Positions 25,828-34,641 of a stretch of DNA of 60,473 nucleotides are shown here, in pieces. The stretch comes from Ruminococcaceae bacterium UBA6434 (GTDB lineage: Bacteria > Bacillota > Clostridia > Oscillospirales > Acutalibacteraceae). The DNA is taken from NCBI GenBank assembly GCA_002437245.1, contig DJOQ01000038.1:1-60473 (forward strand), given 5' to 3'. Position numbers and translations under genes: made by a program. Below the pieces are notes generated by a model. The model saw only the letters and a list, made by a program, of their open reading frames with translations, was not told where the DNA came from and made no database searches. Within the stretch, counting starts at the first letter, position 1; the number at the start of each line of letters is the position of its first letter.

Positions 25828-27126
25828 ATGTTTGTATCAGACGGATTAGGAGTTAATGAGAGCGGTCATTTGACCGTCGGCGGTTGCGATACCGTATCGC
25901 TTGCCAAAAAGTACGGAACACCGTATATTTGTTACGACGAGGATATGATAAGAAAGAACTGCCGTGAATTTGTAAAATCAATGGAAGAAGATTATGACGG
26001 CAACGGACTTGTATGCTATGCGAGCAAGGCTTTTTCCTGCCTTGAAATGTGCAGAATATGCAAAGAAGAAAAAATGGGATTGGATGTTGTTTCCGGCGGT
26101 GAAATCTTTACCGCTGTTAAGGCGGGATTTCCGTCGGAACGCATTTGCTTCCACGGTAACAATAAAACCGATGATGAGCTTACAATGGCACTCGATAACA
26201 ATGTAGGCAGGATAGTTGTAGACAATGTTGAGGAACTTAAAAGACTCAGCACTTTAGCTTCAAAAACCGGTAAGGTTGCAAAGATAATGCTGAGAATTAA
26301 ACCCGGCATAGATGCGCACACACATTCATTTATTAGAACCGGGCAGATCGATTCAAAGTTCGGTTTTGCTCTTGAGACCGGCGAAGCCATGGATGCCGTA
26401 AAGCTTGCGGTTGAAACCGACAGTATTGATCTTTGCGGACTTCATTGTCATATAGGTTCACAGATATTTGATATTGCACCGTTTGAACTTGCGGCAAAAG
26501 TTATGATTGATTTTATTTCCGAAATCAAAGAAACCGTAGGATATGAAATCAGAGAACTCAACCTCGGCGGCGGATTCGGTATTAAGTATCTTGAATCGGA
26601 TACTCCGAAGCCGTTTTCGGAATATATGAAGAGAGTTTCTGTTGTAGTAAAGGAAGAAGCGGAGAAGAAAAATGTTAAGCTTCCGTTTATTCTTATCGAA
26701 CCCGGTCGTTCCGTAGTCGGAGCAGAGGGCGTTACCGTTTATACCGTCGGAGCCGTTAAGCATATTCCGAATATCAGAACCTATGTTTCGGTAGACGGAG
26801 GAATGACCGATAATCCGCGCTATATTCTCTATCAATCGGATTATGATGTAATGTGTGCCAACAAAGCAAACGAGCCCAAGACGGAAAAAGTAACCGTTGC
26901 CGGTAAATGCTGCGAAAGCGGTGACCTCATACAGGAAAACGCTCCGATACAAAAAGTCGAGGCAGGAGACCTTTTAGCCGTGCTTTCGACGGGTGCTTAC
27001 AACTACTCGATGGCATCAAATTATAACAGGATTCCGCGTCCTATAGTAGTAATGGCAAAGGATGGGGACTCGCGCGTAATCATAAGACGTGAAACATACG
27101 AAGATATTACACGTAATGATGTTTAA
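25828..27126 (+). CDS. lysA: Diaminopimelate decarboxylase
   Basis: A 432-residue fold type III PLP enzyme that converts meso-diaminopimelate to lysine. The PLP lysine is in VCYASKAFSC, the glycine-rich phosphate loop in LNLGGGFG, the EPGRS motif at about residue 290 and the catalytic CCESGD region near the C-terminus. Its presence fits a diaminopimelate-type cell wall. It lies between ysxC and dnaE without its own visible promoter; AGGAGA precedes the ATG. Confidence 0.96.
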   Translation: MFVSDGLGVNESGHLTVGGCDTVSLAKKYGTPYICYDEDMIRKNCREFVKSMEEDYDGNGLVCYASKAFSCLEMCRICKEEKMGLDVVSGGEIFTAVKAGFPSERICFHGNNKTDDELTMALDNNVGRIVVDNVEELKRLSTLASKTGKVAKIMLRIKPGIDAHTHSFIRTGQIDSKFGFALETGEAMDAVKLAVETDSIDLCGLHCHIGSQIFDIAPFELAAKVMIDFISEIKETVGYEIRELNLGGGFGIKYLESDTPKPFSEYMKRVSVVVKEEAEKKNVKLPFILIEPGRSVVGAEGVTVYTVGAVKHIPNIRTYVSVDGGMTDNPRYILYQSDYDVMCANKANEPKTEKVTVAGKCCESGDLIQENAPIQKVEAGDLLAVLSTGAYNYSMASNYNRIPRPIVVMAKDGDSRVIIRRETYEDITRNDV

Positions 27127-27142
27127 AATGGAAGGAATTTAA

Positions 27143-30100
27143 ATGTCTTTTACTCATTTGCATCTTCATACAGAATACAGTCTGCTCGACGGCACATGCC
27201 GTATAGGGCAGCTTGTTGATGCTGCAAAAGAGCTCAATATGGATTCGTTAGCCATAACAGACCACGGAAATATGTTCGGTGCCGTTGAGTTTTATAAAGC
27301 AGCAAAAGAGAAGGGAATAAAGCCAATTATCGGTTGTGAAGTTTATGTTGCTCCGCGTTCGCGTCTCGATAAAGTTCACGGTATTGATAACGAGCGGTTT
27401 CATCTTGTTTTGCTTTGTAAAAATAATACGGGATATGAAAATCTTATCAAAATTGTGTCTGAATCGTGGGTAACGGGTTTTTACACAAAGCCGCGTATTG
27501 ATAAACAGCTCCTCGAGAAATATCACGAGGGGCTTATTGCTCTGTCTGCCTGCCTTGCTGGAGAAATTCCGAGAAAACTGCTGCAAGACGATTATGACGG
27601 AGCAAAGGAAGTTGCGCTTTGGTATGACAAGATTTTCGGTCGCGGCAATTATTATCTCGAAATACAAAATCACGGAATTGCCGAGCAACTCAGAGTTTTG
27701 CCCCAGATAGTTAAAATTTCGCGCGAGACCGGTATACCCCTTGTTGCTACAAATGACGTCCATTATATAAAAAAAGAAAATGCAAAAGTACAAAAAGTTC
27801 TTATATGTATTCAAACCAATCATACAATAGATGAAGATACGGGGCTGGAATTCGGAACCGATGATTTTTATCTCAAATCCGAAGATGAAATGCGTGAGTT
27901 ATTCGGAGATTACCCTGATGCGGTTGATAACACTTCCGTTATAGCCGATATGTGCAATGTTGAGTTTGAGTTTCACAAAACTAAGTTGCCGCATTTTGAT
28001 GTTCCCGATAATATGGACCATTTTGAGTATTTCCGTAATGAGTGTTACAAAGGTCTATACAGAAATTACGGAATTGCTCCGGAGCAGAAATATATCGACC
28101 GACTTGAATACGAACTTTCGGTTATCAAAAAAATGGGGTATGTCGATTATTTCCTTATCGTCGCCGATTTTATAAGCTATGCCAAACGTCATGGCATTCC
28201 CGTAGGTCCCGGCAGGGGGTCGGGAGCAGGCAGTATAGCCGCTTATTGTATGGGAATTACGGGTATAGACCCCATTAAATACAATCTGCTGTTTGAGCGC
28301 TTTTTAAATCCGGAACGTGTAAGTATGCCGGATATTGACGTTGATTTTTGCTATGAGCGCCGCGAAGAAGTAATTGATTATGTTATAAGAAAATACGGCT
28401 CGGATCATGTTGCGCAAATAGTGACTTTCGGTACTTTGGCTGCAAGGGCGTCTATTCGCGATGTCGGCAGAGCGCTCGGGATACCGTACAATACCGTTGA
28501 TACGGTTTCAAAAATGATTCCGCGCGAGATCGGTATGACAATAGAAAAGGCTCTTTTAAAAAATCAGGAGCTTAAAGCTCTTTATGATAAAGACGCAAAA
28601 ATCAAGGAGCTTGTCGATACGGCAAAATCCGTTGAAGGTATGCCGAGGCACACATCAACCCATGCGGCGGGCGTCGTTATAACCGATAAACCTGTTGACC
28701 AATATGTTCCGTTAGCAAGAAATGATGAGTCCGTAGTTACGCAGTATACCATGACTACTATCGAAGAACTCGGACTTCTTAAAATGGATTTTCTCGGCCT
28801 CAGAACACTTACGGTAATAAGTGATACCGTAAAATCGGTAAGAGAAAACAATATTCCCGATTTTGATATTGAAAAAATTCCGCTTGACGATAAGGCGACA
28901 TATGATATGCTGTCGGCAGGGTATACTTATGGCGTATTTCAATGTGAGTCGGCGGGGATAAGAAATGTTATAACCCGTTTAAAACCGCAAAATATAGAGG
29001 ATATAATCGCTGTTATTTCTTTGTACAGACCCGGCCCTATGGATTCAATTGATATGTATATAAATAACAGACATAATCCGAAAAACATCAGATACAAGAC
29101 GCCGCAACTTAAAAATATTCTTGATGTTACTTACGGCTGTATGGTATATCAAGAGCAGGTTATGCAAATATTCCGAGAACTTGCGGGATACTCTTTCGGG
29201 CGTGCGGATATTGTAAGACGCGCCATGTCAAAGAAAAAACACAAAGTTATGGAGCAGGAGAGAGAATACTTTGTAAACGGATTGAAAAATCCGGACGGTA
29301 CTTACGCGTGCGACGGATGCGTGAGGCGCGGAATACCTGCCGAAGTTGCCAACAGCATTTTTGATGATATGTCATCTTTTGCTTCCTATGCGTTCAATAA
29401 GTCTCATTCTGCCGCATATGCTGTAATTGCATATCGGACCGCATATTTAAAATGCCACTTTCCGGCTCAATTTACAGCCGCGCTCCTTACAAGTGTCATT
29501 GATGATTCAACAAAAATAGCACTTTACATTGACGATTTGGCAAGACTGAAAATAAATGTGCTGTCACCGAGCGTCAACGAGAGTTTCAAAGCCTTTACAT
29601 CTGACGGCAAGAGCGTTCGATTCGGATTGCTTGCCATTAAAAATCTCGGCTACAATTTTATTGATACGATTGTCAAAGAACGAAGTGCCAACGGCAAATA
29701 CAAATCGCTGTATGACTTTTGTAAAAGGACATACGGCAAGGATTTTAACAAACGTGCCGTTGAAGGCTTAATTAAAAGCGGAGCTCTTGACGGACTCGGA
29801 CTTAATCGCCGTGAAATGCTTACAAATTTACCTTTAATTGTTGAAAATATTGAGCGTGATAAAAGGAACAATGTTGACGGGCAACTCGGCTTGTTTGATT
29901 TGGGCGGTGTAGCGGCAGGCAACAACGAACCGCAATATAAATCATGTGATGAATACCCGACACTTGAGCTTTTGTCTATGGAAAAGGAGATGACCGGTTT
30001 GTATCTTACGGGGCATCCTATGGCTCAGTATGAGACACTTTCTAAAAAGCTCCGTTCCGACAGTGTTCTTGAAATGGTGAATACAGAAGAAGATGTTTCG

Positions 30101-30649
30101 GGAAGATATACGGATAACAGCCCTGTACGAGTGCTTGGAATAATAACTTCAATAAAGAAAAAAGTTACAAAGTCCGACAGCACAATGGCGTTTTTGGGCT
30201 TTGAAGATGTTCACGCGTCAATTGAAGTAATAGTGTTTCCAAAACTTTTGCTCAAGTATTCCGAATTTTTGAATGTCGGCAGCGTTGTACTGCTGAGCGG
30301 CAGACTGTCTCTGAGAGAGGACGAAGAGCCGAAAATAGTTATGGACAGCGTCTCTTTACCTCCGGATGAAAACACTATTGCTGCCGCCGACACAGTTTCT
30401 CAAAATTCCGATAAGCCGAAAAAATCGGTAAGAAAGGGCCTTTTTGTAAGATTTCGCACAAAAAACTGTGAGGAAGTTAAAAAAAGTACAAATCTTATTA
30501 CTATCTTTGAGGGTATGCTACCTGTATACTACTATTTTGAGGATACAAAAAGCTATGAAAGGCAGCATTTTCCGACAACTCCGAATGAACCGATGATTTC
30601 GGAACTTAAAAGAATTAACGGCGAAAAAAATGTTGTTATACAAATATAA
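27143..30649 (+). CDS. dnaE: DNA polymerase III alpha subunit, DnaE type
   Basis: An 1168-residue C-family polymerase. The PHP domain opens with FTHLHLHTEYSLLDG, the palm carries GPGRGSGAGS and the catalytic aspartates in MPDIDVDF, followed by the fingers, a helix-hairpin-helix region around the segment ending ALDGLGLNRREM, and a C-terminal OB-type domain (about 985-1090, VRVLGIITSIKKK). There is no proofreading exonuclease domain, so it is DnaE rather than PolC. In Firmicutes with PolC, DnaE extends primers on the lagging strand. A sigma-A promoter for pfkA follows directly. Confidence 0.97.
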   Translation: MSFTHLHLHTEYSLLDGTCRIGQLVDAAKELNMDSLAITDHGNMFGAVEFYKAAKEKGIKPIIGCEVYVAPRSRLDKVHGIDNERFHLVLLCKNNTGYENLIKIVSESWVTGFYTKPRIDKQLLEKYHEGLIALSACLAGEIPRKLLQDDYDGAKEVALWYDKIFGRGNYYLEIQNHGIAEQLRVLPQIVKISRETGIPLVATNDVHYIKKENAKVQKVLICIQTNHTIDEDTGLEFGTDDFYLKSEDEMRELFGDYPDAVDNTSVIADMCNVEFEFHKTKLPHFDVPDNMDHFEYFRNECYKGLYRNYGIAPEQKYIDRLEYELSVIKKMGYVDYFLIVADFISYAKRHGIPVGPGRGSGAGSIAAYCMGITGIDPIKYNLLFERFLNPERVSMPDIDVDFCYERREEVIDYVIRKYGSDHVAQIVTFGTLAARASIRDVGRALGIPYNTVDTVSKMIPREIGMTIEKALLKNQELKALYDKDAKIKELVDTAKSVEGMPRHTSTHAAGVVITDKPVDQYVPLARNDESVVTQYTMTTIEELGLLKMDFLGLRTLTVISDTVKSVRENNIPDFDIEKIPLDDKATYDMLSAGYTYGVFQCESAGIRNVITRLKPQNIEDIIAVISLYRPGPMDSIDMYINNRHNPKNIRYKTPQLKNILDVTYGCMVYQEQVMQIFRELAGYSFGRADIVRRAMSKKKHKVMEQEREYFVNGLKNPDGTYACDGCVRRGIPAEVANSIFDDMSSFASYAFNKSHSAAYAVIAYRTAYLKCHFPAQFTAALLTSVIDDSTKIALYIDDLARLKINVLSPSVNESFKAFTSDGKSVRFGLLAIKNLGYNFIDTIVKERSANGKYKSLYDFCKRTYGKDFNKRAVEGLIKSGALDGLGLNRREMLTNLPLIVENIERDKRNNVDGQLGLFDLGGVAAGNNEPQYKSCDEYPTLELLSMEKEMTGLYLTGHPMAQYETLSKKLRSDSVLEMVNTEEDVSGRYTDNSPVRVLGIITSIKKKVTKSDSTMAFLGFEDVHASIEVIVFPKLLLKYSEFLNVGSVVLLSGRLSLREDEEPKIVMDSVSLPPDENTIAAADTVSQNSDKPKKSVRKGLFVRFRTKNCEEVKKSTNLITIFEGMLPVYYYFEDTKSYERQHFPTTPNEPMISELKRINGEKNVVIQI

Positions 30650-30666
30650 GAAAAATGTTAAAATTG

Positions 30667-30694
30667 CTTGACAATATTTTTCTTTAGTGTATCA
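30667..30694 (+). promoter_or_regulatory. Promoter of pfkA-aroK
   Basis: A perfect TTGACA (30667-30672), 16-base spacer and TATCAT (30689-30694), 37 bases before the pfkA start. Confidence 0.7.
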
Positions 30695-30730
30695 TAATGA
30701 TTTGAATGTATATATTTGAGGTGATTTTAA

Positions 30731-31693
30731 ATGAAAACGATTGGCGTATTGACAAGCGGCGGAGATGCCCCCGGTATGAATGCCGCAATCAGAGCCGTTG
30801 TAAGATCGGGTTGTGAAAACGGCTTTCGTGTAATGGGCATCAGAAGAGGCTGGAACGGCCTTATGTATGGTGATATGTACGAAATGAATCTTCGCAGTGT
30901 TTCCAATATAATCAATCGCGGCGGTACAATTCTTTACTCGGCAAGAAGCCCCGAATTCAAAACCGAAGACGGTATGAAAAAGGCCATTGAAGTATGTAAA
31001 GAACATAATATGGAAGGTGTAGTTGTTATCGGCGGCGACGGATCTTTCCGCGGTGCCCGTGACCTTTCACTCAGAGGCGTACCTTGTGTAGGTATTCCCG
31101 GTACGATTGACAATGATATTGCGTGCTGTGATTATACAATAGGTTATGATACCGCAATGAATACGGCTATGGAAATGGTTGACCGACTTCGTGATACAAC
31201 CGAGTCTCACGATCGTTGCTCGGTTGTTGAGGTTATGGGCAGACGCGCCGGATATATAGCTCTTAATGCCGGTATTGCTTGCGGTGCTACCACAATTCTT
31301 ATTCCGGAAGTCGATTTTGATTTCGAGCGCGACGTTATTGACAGAATGAAGAAAACTCAAAAGACCGGAAAAAGACATTTCATAATAATTGTTGCCGAGG
31401 GTGTCGGCGGTGTAGCTGAAATGGCCAAAAAGATTGAGGCGGAAATGGGTGTAGAGTCCCGTGCAACGGTTTTGGGCCATGTACAGCGCGGCGGTTCGCC
31501 GACAGTTCGCGACAGAGTTGTCGCAAGCCAGATGGGCTATAAAGCGGTTGAACTTTTAAAACAAGGTATCGGTAACCGTGTCGTAGCTATGCAAAAGGAT
31601 GAAATTGTTGATTTTGACATATTTGAGGCTCTCAATATGAAAAAGTCGATTGATCTTGACCTTTACAAGATGGCTCACGAAATTTCCATCTGA
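30731..31693 (+). CDS. pfkA: ATP-dependent 6-phosphofructokinase
   Basis: A 320-residue glycolytic kinase phosphorylating fructose 6-phosphate. The ATP site GGDAPGMNAAIR, the GGDGSFRG loop (Gly rather than Asp after GGD points to ATP and not pyrophosphate as donor), the catalytic TIDND segment and the substrate MGRRAGYIA segment are all present. Length and sequence match the bacterial allosteric type. The stop overlaps aroK as TGATG. In many Firmicutes pfkA is followed by pyk, so the aroK neighbour is less common. Confidence 0.97.
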   Translation: MKTIGVLTSGGDAPGMNAAIRAVVRSGCENGFRVMGIRRGWNGLMYGDMYEMNLRSVSNIINRGGTILYSARSPEFKTEDGMKKAIEVCKEHNMEGVVVIGGDGSFRGARDLSLRGVPCVGIPGTIDNDIACCDYTIGYDTAMNTAMEMVDRLRDTTESHDRCSVVEVMGRRAGYIALNAGIACGATTILIPEVDFDFERDVIDRMKKTQKTGKRHFIIIVAEGVGGVAEMAKKIEAEMGVESRATVLGHVQRGGSPTVRDRVVASQMGYKAVELLKQGIGNRVVAMQKDEIVDFDIFEALNMKKSIDLDLYKMAHEISI

Positions 31694-32190
31694 TGAAAAA
31701 TATTGTTCTTATCGGTATGCCGGCTTCGGGAAAAAGCACCGTCGGTGTTATTCTCGCAAAAACGCTCGGCGTGGGCTTTGTGGATACGGATCTTGTTATA
31801 CAACAGCGTGAAAAGGCTCTTTTGCAGGATATAATAAACGAAAAAGGTCTTCAGTGCTTCCTTGACAAAGAAAGGGATGCAATACTGTCGCTTAAGTGCG
31901 AAAACAGCGTAATAGCGACGGGCGGCAGCGCCGTTTTTCGTGATGAAGCCATGAAAAAGCTCAAACGAAATTCTGTAATTGTCTTTATTGATGTTCCGCT
32001 TGAGAATGTTAAGGCAAGGCTCAATAATATTAAAACACGAGGCGTTGCGGCGTCAAAAGACCAAACAATCGACGATATTTTTTATGAGAGACTTCCTCTT
32101 TATAAAAAATATGCCGATATCACCGTAGATACCGCGGATCTTTCCCCGGAAGAAACGGTTTCAAAAATTATTTGTTCATTAAAAAAATAA
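31693..32190 (+). CDS. aroK: Shikimate kinase
   Basis: A 165-residue kinase of the shikimate pathway. P-loop GMPASGKST, the DTD motif that binds shikimate (FVDTDLVI), ATGGSAVFRDEA matching the GGG/VFR substrate loop and the C-terminal RLPLYKKYADITVDT lid segment are seen. It overlaps the pfkA stop by one base and is translationally coupled. A large terminator follows. Confidence 0.93.
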   Translation: MKNIVLIGMPASGKSTVGVILAKTLGVGFVDTDLVIQQREKALLQDIINEKGLQCFLDKERDAILSLKCENSVIATGGSAVFRDEAMKKLKRNSVIVFIDVPLENVKARLNNIKTRGVAASKDQTIDDIFYERLPLYKKYADITVDTADLSPEETVSKIICSLKK

Positions 32191-32203
32191 ATATATTTTA
32201 TGC

Positions 32204-32267
32204 AGGCTTTACGGTTTATTCGGAAATAATATTTCCGTGTAAATTAACCGTAAAGCCTTATTTTTTC
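32204..32267 (+). terminator. Intrinsic terminator after aroK
   Basis: AGGCTTTACGGTT (32204-32216) pairs fully with AACCGTAAAGCCT (32246-32258); the loop holds a second hairpin, CGGAAATAATATTTCCG. A T-rich run follows. Confidence 0.85.
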
Positions 32268-32302
32268 ATAACATAAAATCCGCGAAAAGGTCAAAATTAT
32301 AA

Positions 32303-32320
32303 ATGCAGTGATCACTGCAT
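32303..32320. promoter_or_regulatory. Perfect 18-bp palindrome before spoIVB
   Basis: ATGCAGTGATCACTGCAT is a perfect inverted repeat with no spacer, ending 15 bases before the spoIVB start and just upstream of its GGAGG site. It could be a dimeric-repressor operator or an RNA hairpin that affects translation. No matching copy was noticed elsewhere in the window. Confidence 0.5.
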
Positions 32321-32335
32321 ATACGGAGGTGTAGG

Positions 32336-33583
32336 ATGAAAAAATTTTTTAAATTTCTCAGCACTTTCGGATTGTTAGCAGCCTCTGTTATATTTGCATT
32401 TGTAATTTACGGCATAAAAAGTATTCCGGATAGTATTCACCTGGTAAGTGACGAAAAGCTGAAATTCAACGAGATATTTTCGTATCGGATATCAAGCGGC
32501 GACGGTTCGGTTTCAGTTAATTCCGAGAATGCGGCAAAGGGCACTGTGCTTGGTGAATACACTGTGGATATTTCCGCTCTGAAGGTTATTCCGGTAAAAA
32601 CCGCCGATGTTATTGTTTCTGAGAGAAAATATGTAATTCCGTCGGGTGATGTTTTCGGTATACGAATGTTTACAAAAGGCGTTGTGGTTGTCGGTTCGGA
32701 TGATGTTTATACCGAAGATGGAATATCAAATCCCGCAAAAACGGCAGGACTGAATTCCGGTGATATAATATTGTCAGTGAACGGAGAAGATGTAAATTCT
32801 TCCGCAGAAATAGAAAAAGCGGTACAAGAAGATAGCGGCAGCGAAATGAAACTTTCGGTTAAACGCGGAAAAAAAGTTTTGAATTTAAAATTGACGCCTG
32901 CACTTTCGAAAAATGATAATTGTTATAAAGCCGGTATATGGGTAAGAGACAGTATGGCTGGTTTCGGCACAATAACATTCGTTGATTCAAACAGCGGGGT
33001 GTTTGCAGGACTCGGTCATGCAGTATGTGATGTTGACACAGGTATAATTATGCCGCTTGCCGACGGAGATGCTGTCAAAACAAAAATAACCGGATGCTAT
33101 AAAGGCTCTTGCGGGTCAACCGGAGAACTCTGCGGCGTATTTCAGGATACGGATATAGGAACGCTTTCCTTGAATACGACCTGCGGCGTATACGGATATT
33201 TGAAAAATATCTCTCCGACAAGCGACTCTGTGCCCATAGCAACAAAGCAGGAAGTTAAAACAGGTCCGGCTAAAATTATTTCCACGGTTGACGAAAACGG
33301 TCCGCAATGCTACGATGCGAGAATTGTACGAATATGTAATAATGACAGCAGCTCGTCTAAAAATATGATAATTGAAATAACCGACAGTTCTCTAATCGAA
33401 AAAACAGGCGGCATAATTCAAGGAATGAGCGGCAGCCCCATCATTCAAGACGGTATGCTCGTCGGCGCCGTAACGCATGTATTTGTGAATGATCCGCTTC
33501 GCGGATATGCTGTTTTTGCCGATAATATGCTTAAAGTATCCGAAACTTTAAAGGCTGAGAAACAGCTTGAAAAAGCATCCTGA
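32336..33583 (+). CDS. spoIVB: SpoIVB peptidase (S55 family)
   Basis: A 415-residue serine peptidase secreted from the forespore, which in Bacillus triggers pro-sigma-K processing by cleaving SpoIVFA. It has an N-terminal membrane helix (about 10-27), a PDZ domain (about 105-187, LNSGDIILSVNGEDV) and the S55 catalytic domain with H228 in LGHAVCD and the serine of GMSGSPI at 364-370, followed by GAVTHVFVNDP. Its likely partners, the SpoIVFA/SpoIVFB-like proteins, are in the same window near the left end. It is followed by spo0A, the order typical of spore formers. Confidence 0.96.
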   Translation: MKKFFKFLSTFGLLAASVIFAFVIYGIKSIPDSIHLVSDEKLKFNEIFSYRISSGDGSVSVNSENAAKGTVLGEYTVDISALKVIPVKTADVIVSERKYVIPSGDVFGIRMFTKGVVVVGSDDVYTEDGISNPAKTAGLNSGDIILSVNGEDVNSSAEIEKAVQEDSGSEMKLSVKRGKKVLNLKLTPALSKNDNCYKAGIWVRDSMAGFGTITFVDSNSGVFAGLGHAVCDVDTGIIMPLADGDAVKTKITGCYKGSCGSTGELCGVFQDTDIGTLSLNTTCGVYGYLKNISPTSDSVPIATKQEVKTGPAKIISTVDENGPQCYDARIVRICNNDSSSSKNMIIEITDSSLIEKTGGIIQGMSGSPIIQDGMLVGAVTHVFVNDPLRGYAVFADNMLKVSETLKAEKQLEKAS

Positions 33584-33588
33584 TAAGG

Positions 33589-33621
33589 CGCCGGAACGTC
33601 ATTTGTCGTTCCGGCGTTTTT
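33589..33621 (+). terminator. Intrinsic terminator after spoIVB
   Basis: A perfect 10-bp stem, CGCCGGAACG with CGTTCCGGCG, around an 8-base loop, followed by TTTTT. Confidence 0.92.
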
Positions 33622-33661
33622 AATGGCATTATAACTGTATATGAAACATAATAGTCGGTTT

Positions 33662-33668
33662 TGTCGCA
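33662..33668 (+). promoter_or_regulatory. Possible 0A box before spo0A
   Basis: TGTCGCA within TTTTGTCGCA differs from the Spo0A consensus TGTCGAA by one base and lies 69 bases upstream of the spo0A -35. Single short match, so weak. Confidence 0.25.
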
Positions 33669-33736
33669 CTTTTTAAGTTGTTATGGCGATTACACAATTA
33701 ATTTGAAAAAAATTTAAATTATTTATTAAAAAGCTC

Positions 33737-33765
33737 TTGTCAAGATATAACTAATATGGTAAAAT
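33737..33765 (+). promoter_or_regulatory. Sigma-A-type promoter of spo0A
   Basis: TTGTCA (33737-33742), 17-base spacer, TAAAAT (33760-33765). No clear sigma-H promoter was found in the 178-base intergenic region. Confidence 0.7.
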
Positions 33766-33799
33766 ATGTCAGAAATAAAAAATTTGGAGGTATACAAAA

Positions 33800-34573
33800 A
33801 TGAAAAGCGGTTTAAAAGTGATGATGGTGTCAGAGGGCAATGATTTTGGGCAGACTTGTGCGGGAGTTCTGCGTTCTTACGGTTGTGATGTGAAAATGGT
33901 GCCGAAAAACGGCGCCGAGGTTTTACATAAAACCGAGACAGAAAAACCCGACGTTGTCGTTATGGATGCGTTTATGACAGCCATTGACGCTTTAGGTGTG
34001 CTGAAAGAAATGCCTAAGATGAAGCTTGAAAAGAAACCTTTGATGATGGTTATGTCAAGTGTTGACAATCAAAGATTTGAGCAGGAAGTATTGTCGGCAG
34101 GTGCGGATTATTATTTCTTAAAGCCGTTTGATATGAATATGATGGCTGAAAGAATAACGCAGATGACAGGTTGGCGTGATAATTCAAAGCTCGGTAAACT
34201 TCATCCTGCCGACAGTTCAGCCGATTTGGAAGTTGTTGTAAGCGATATTATGCATCAAATCGGTGTTCCTGCGCACATAAAAGGTTATCAGTATTTACGT
34301 GAGGCGATTATTCTGTCGATAAATGATAGCGAAATGATGAATTCCGTAACAAAGGTTTTATATCCTACTGTTGCCAAAACTTTTTCAACAACTTCTTCGA
34401 GAGTTGAGCGTGCCATTCGTCATGCAATAGAAGTTGCGTGGGACAGGGGAGACGTTGATGTTTTGAGTTCATACTTCGGATACACAATACAGAACTCTCG
34501 CGGAAAGCCCACAAATTCCGAATTTATCGCCATGATAAGCGATAAATTAAGACTCGGTATGAAAATATCATAA
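33800..34573 (+). CDS. spo0A: Stage 0 sporulation response regulator Spo0A, with altered receiver pocket
   Basis: A 257-residue master regulator of sporulation. The C-terminal DNA-binding domain is very well conserved (IGVPAHIKGYQYLREA, SRVERAIRHAIEVAWDRG, KPTNSEFIAMISDKLRLG). The receiver domain keeps the phosphoacceptor D56 (VVVMDAFM) and the switch lysine K108 (FLKPFDM), but the acidic pair that binds magnesium, D10-D11 in Bacillus, is S11-E12 here, and the MPxLDG-type loop after D56 reads MTAIDAL. Phosphorylation may therefore be altered. GGAGG precedes ATG. A strong terminator separates it from a convergent MATE gene. Confidence 0.95.
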   Translation: MKSGLKVMMVSEGNDFGQTCAGVLRSYGCDVKMVPKNGAEVLHKTETEKPDVVVMDAFMTAIDALGVLKEMPKMKLEKKPLMMVMSSVDNQRFEQEVLSAGADYYFLKPFDMNMMAERITQMTGWRDNSKLGKLHPADSSADLEVVVSDIMHQIGVPAHIKGYQYLREAIILSINDSEMMNSVTKVLYPTVAKTFSTTSSRVERAIRHAIEVAWDRGDVDVLSSYFGYTIQNSRGKPTNSEFIAMISDKLRLGMKIS

Positions 34574-34584
34574 AAACGATAAAC

Positions 34585-34627
34585 AAAAAAGACCGCTCGA
34601 TTTCAGCTAACCGGGCGGCCTTTTTTG
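34585..34627. terminator. Bidirectional terminator between spo0A and the MATE gene
   Basis: An A-run and GACCGCTCG pair with CGGGCGGCC and a T-run around a 12-base loop, symmetrical enough to serve both convergent genes. Confidence 0.88.
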
Positions 34628-34641
34628 CAATGATGATTAAA

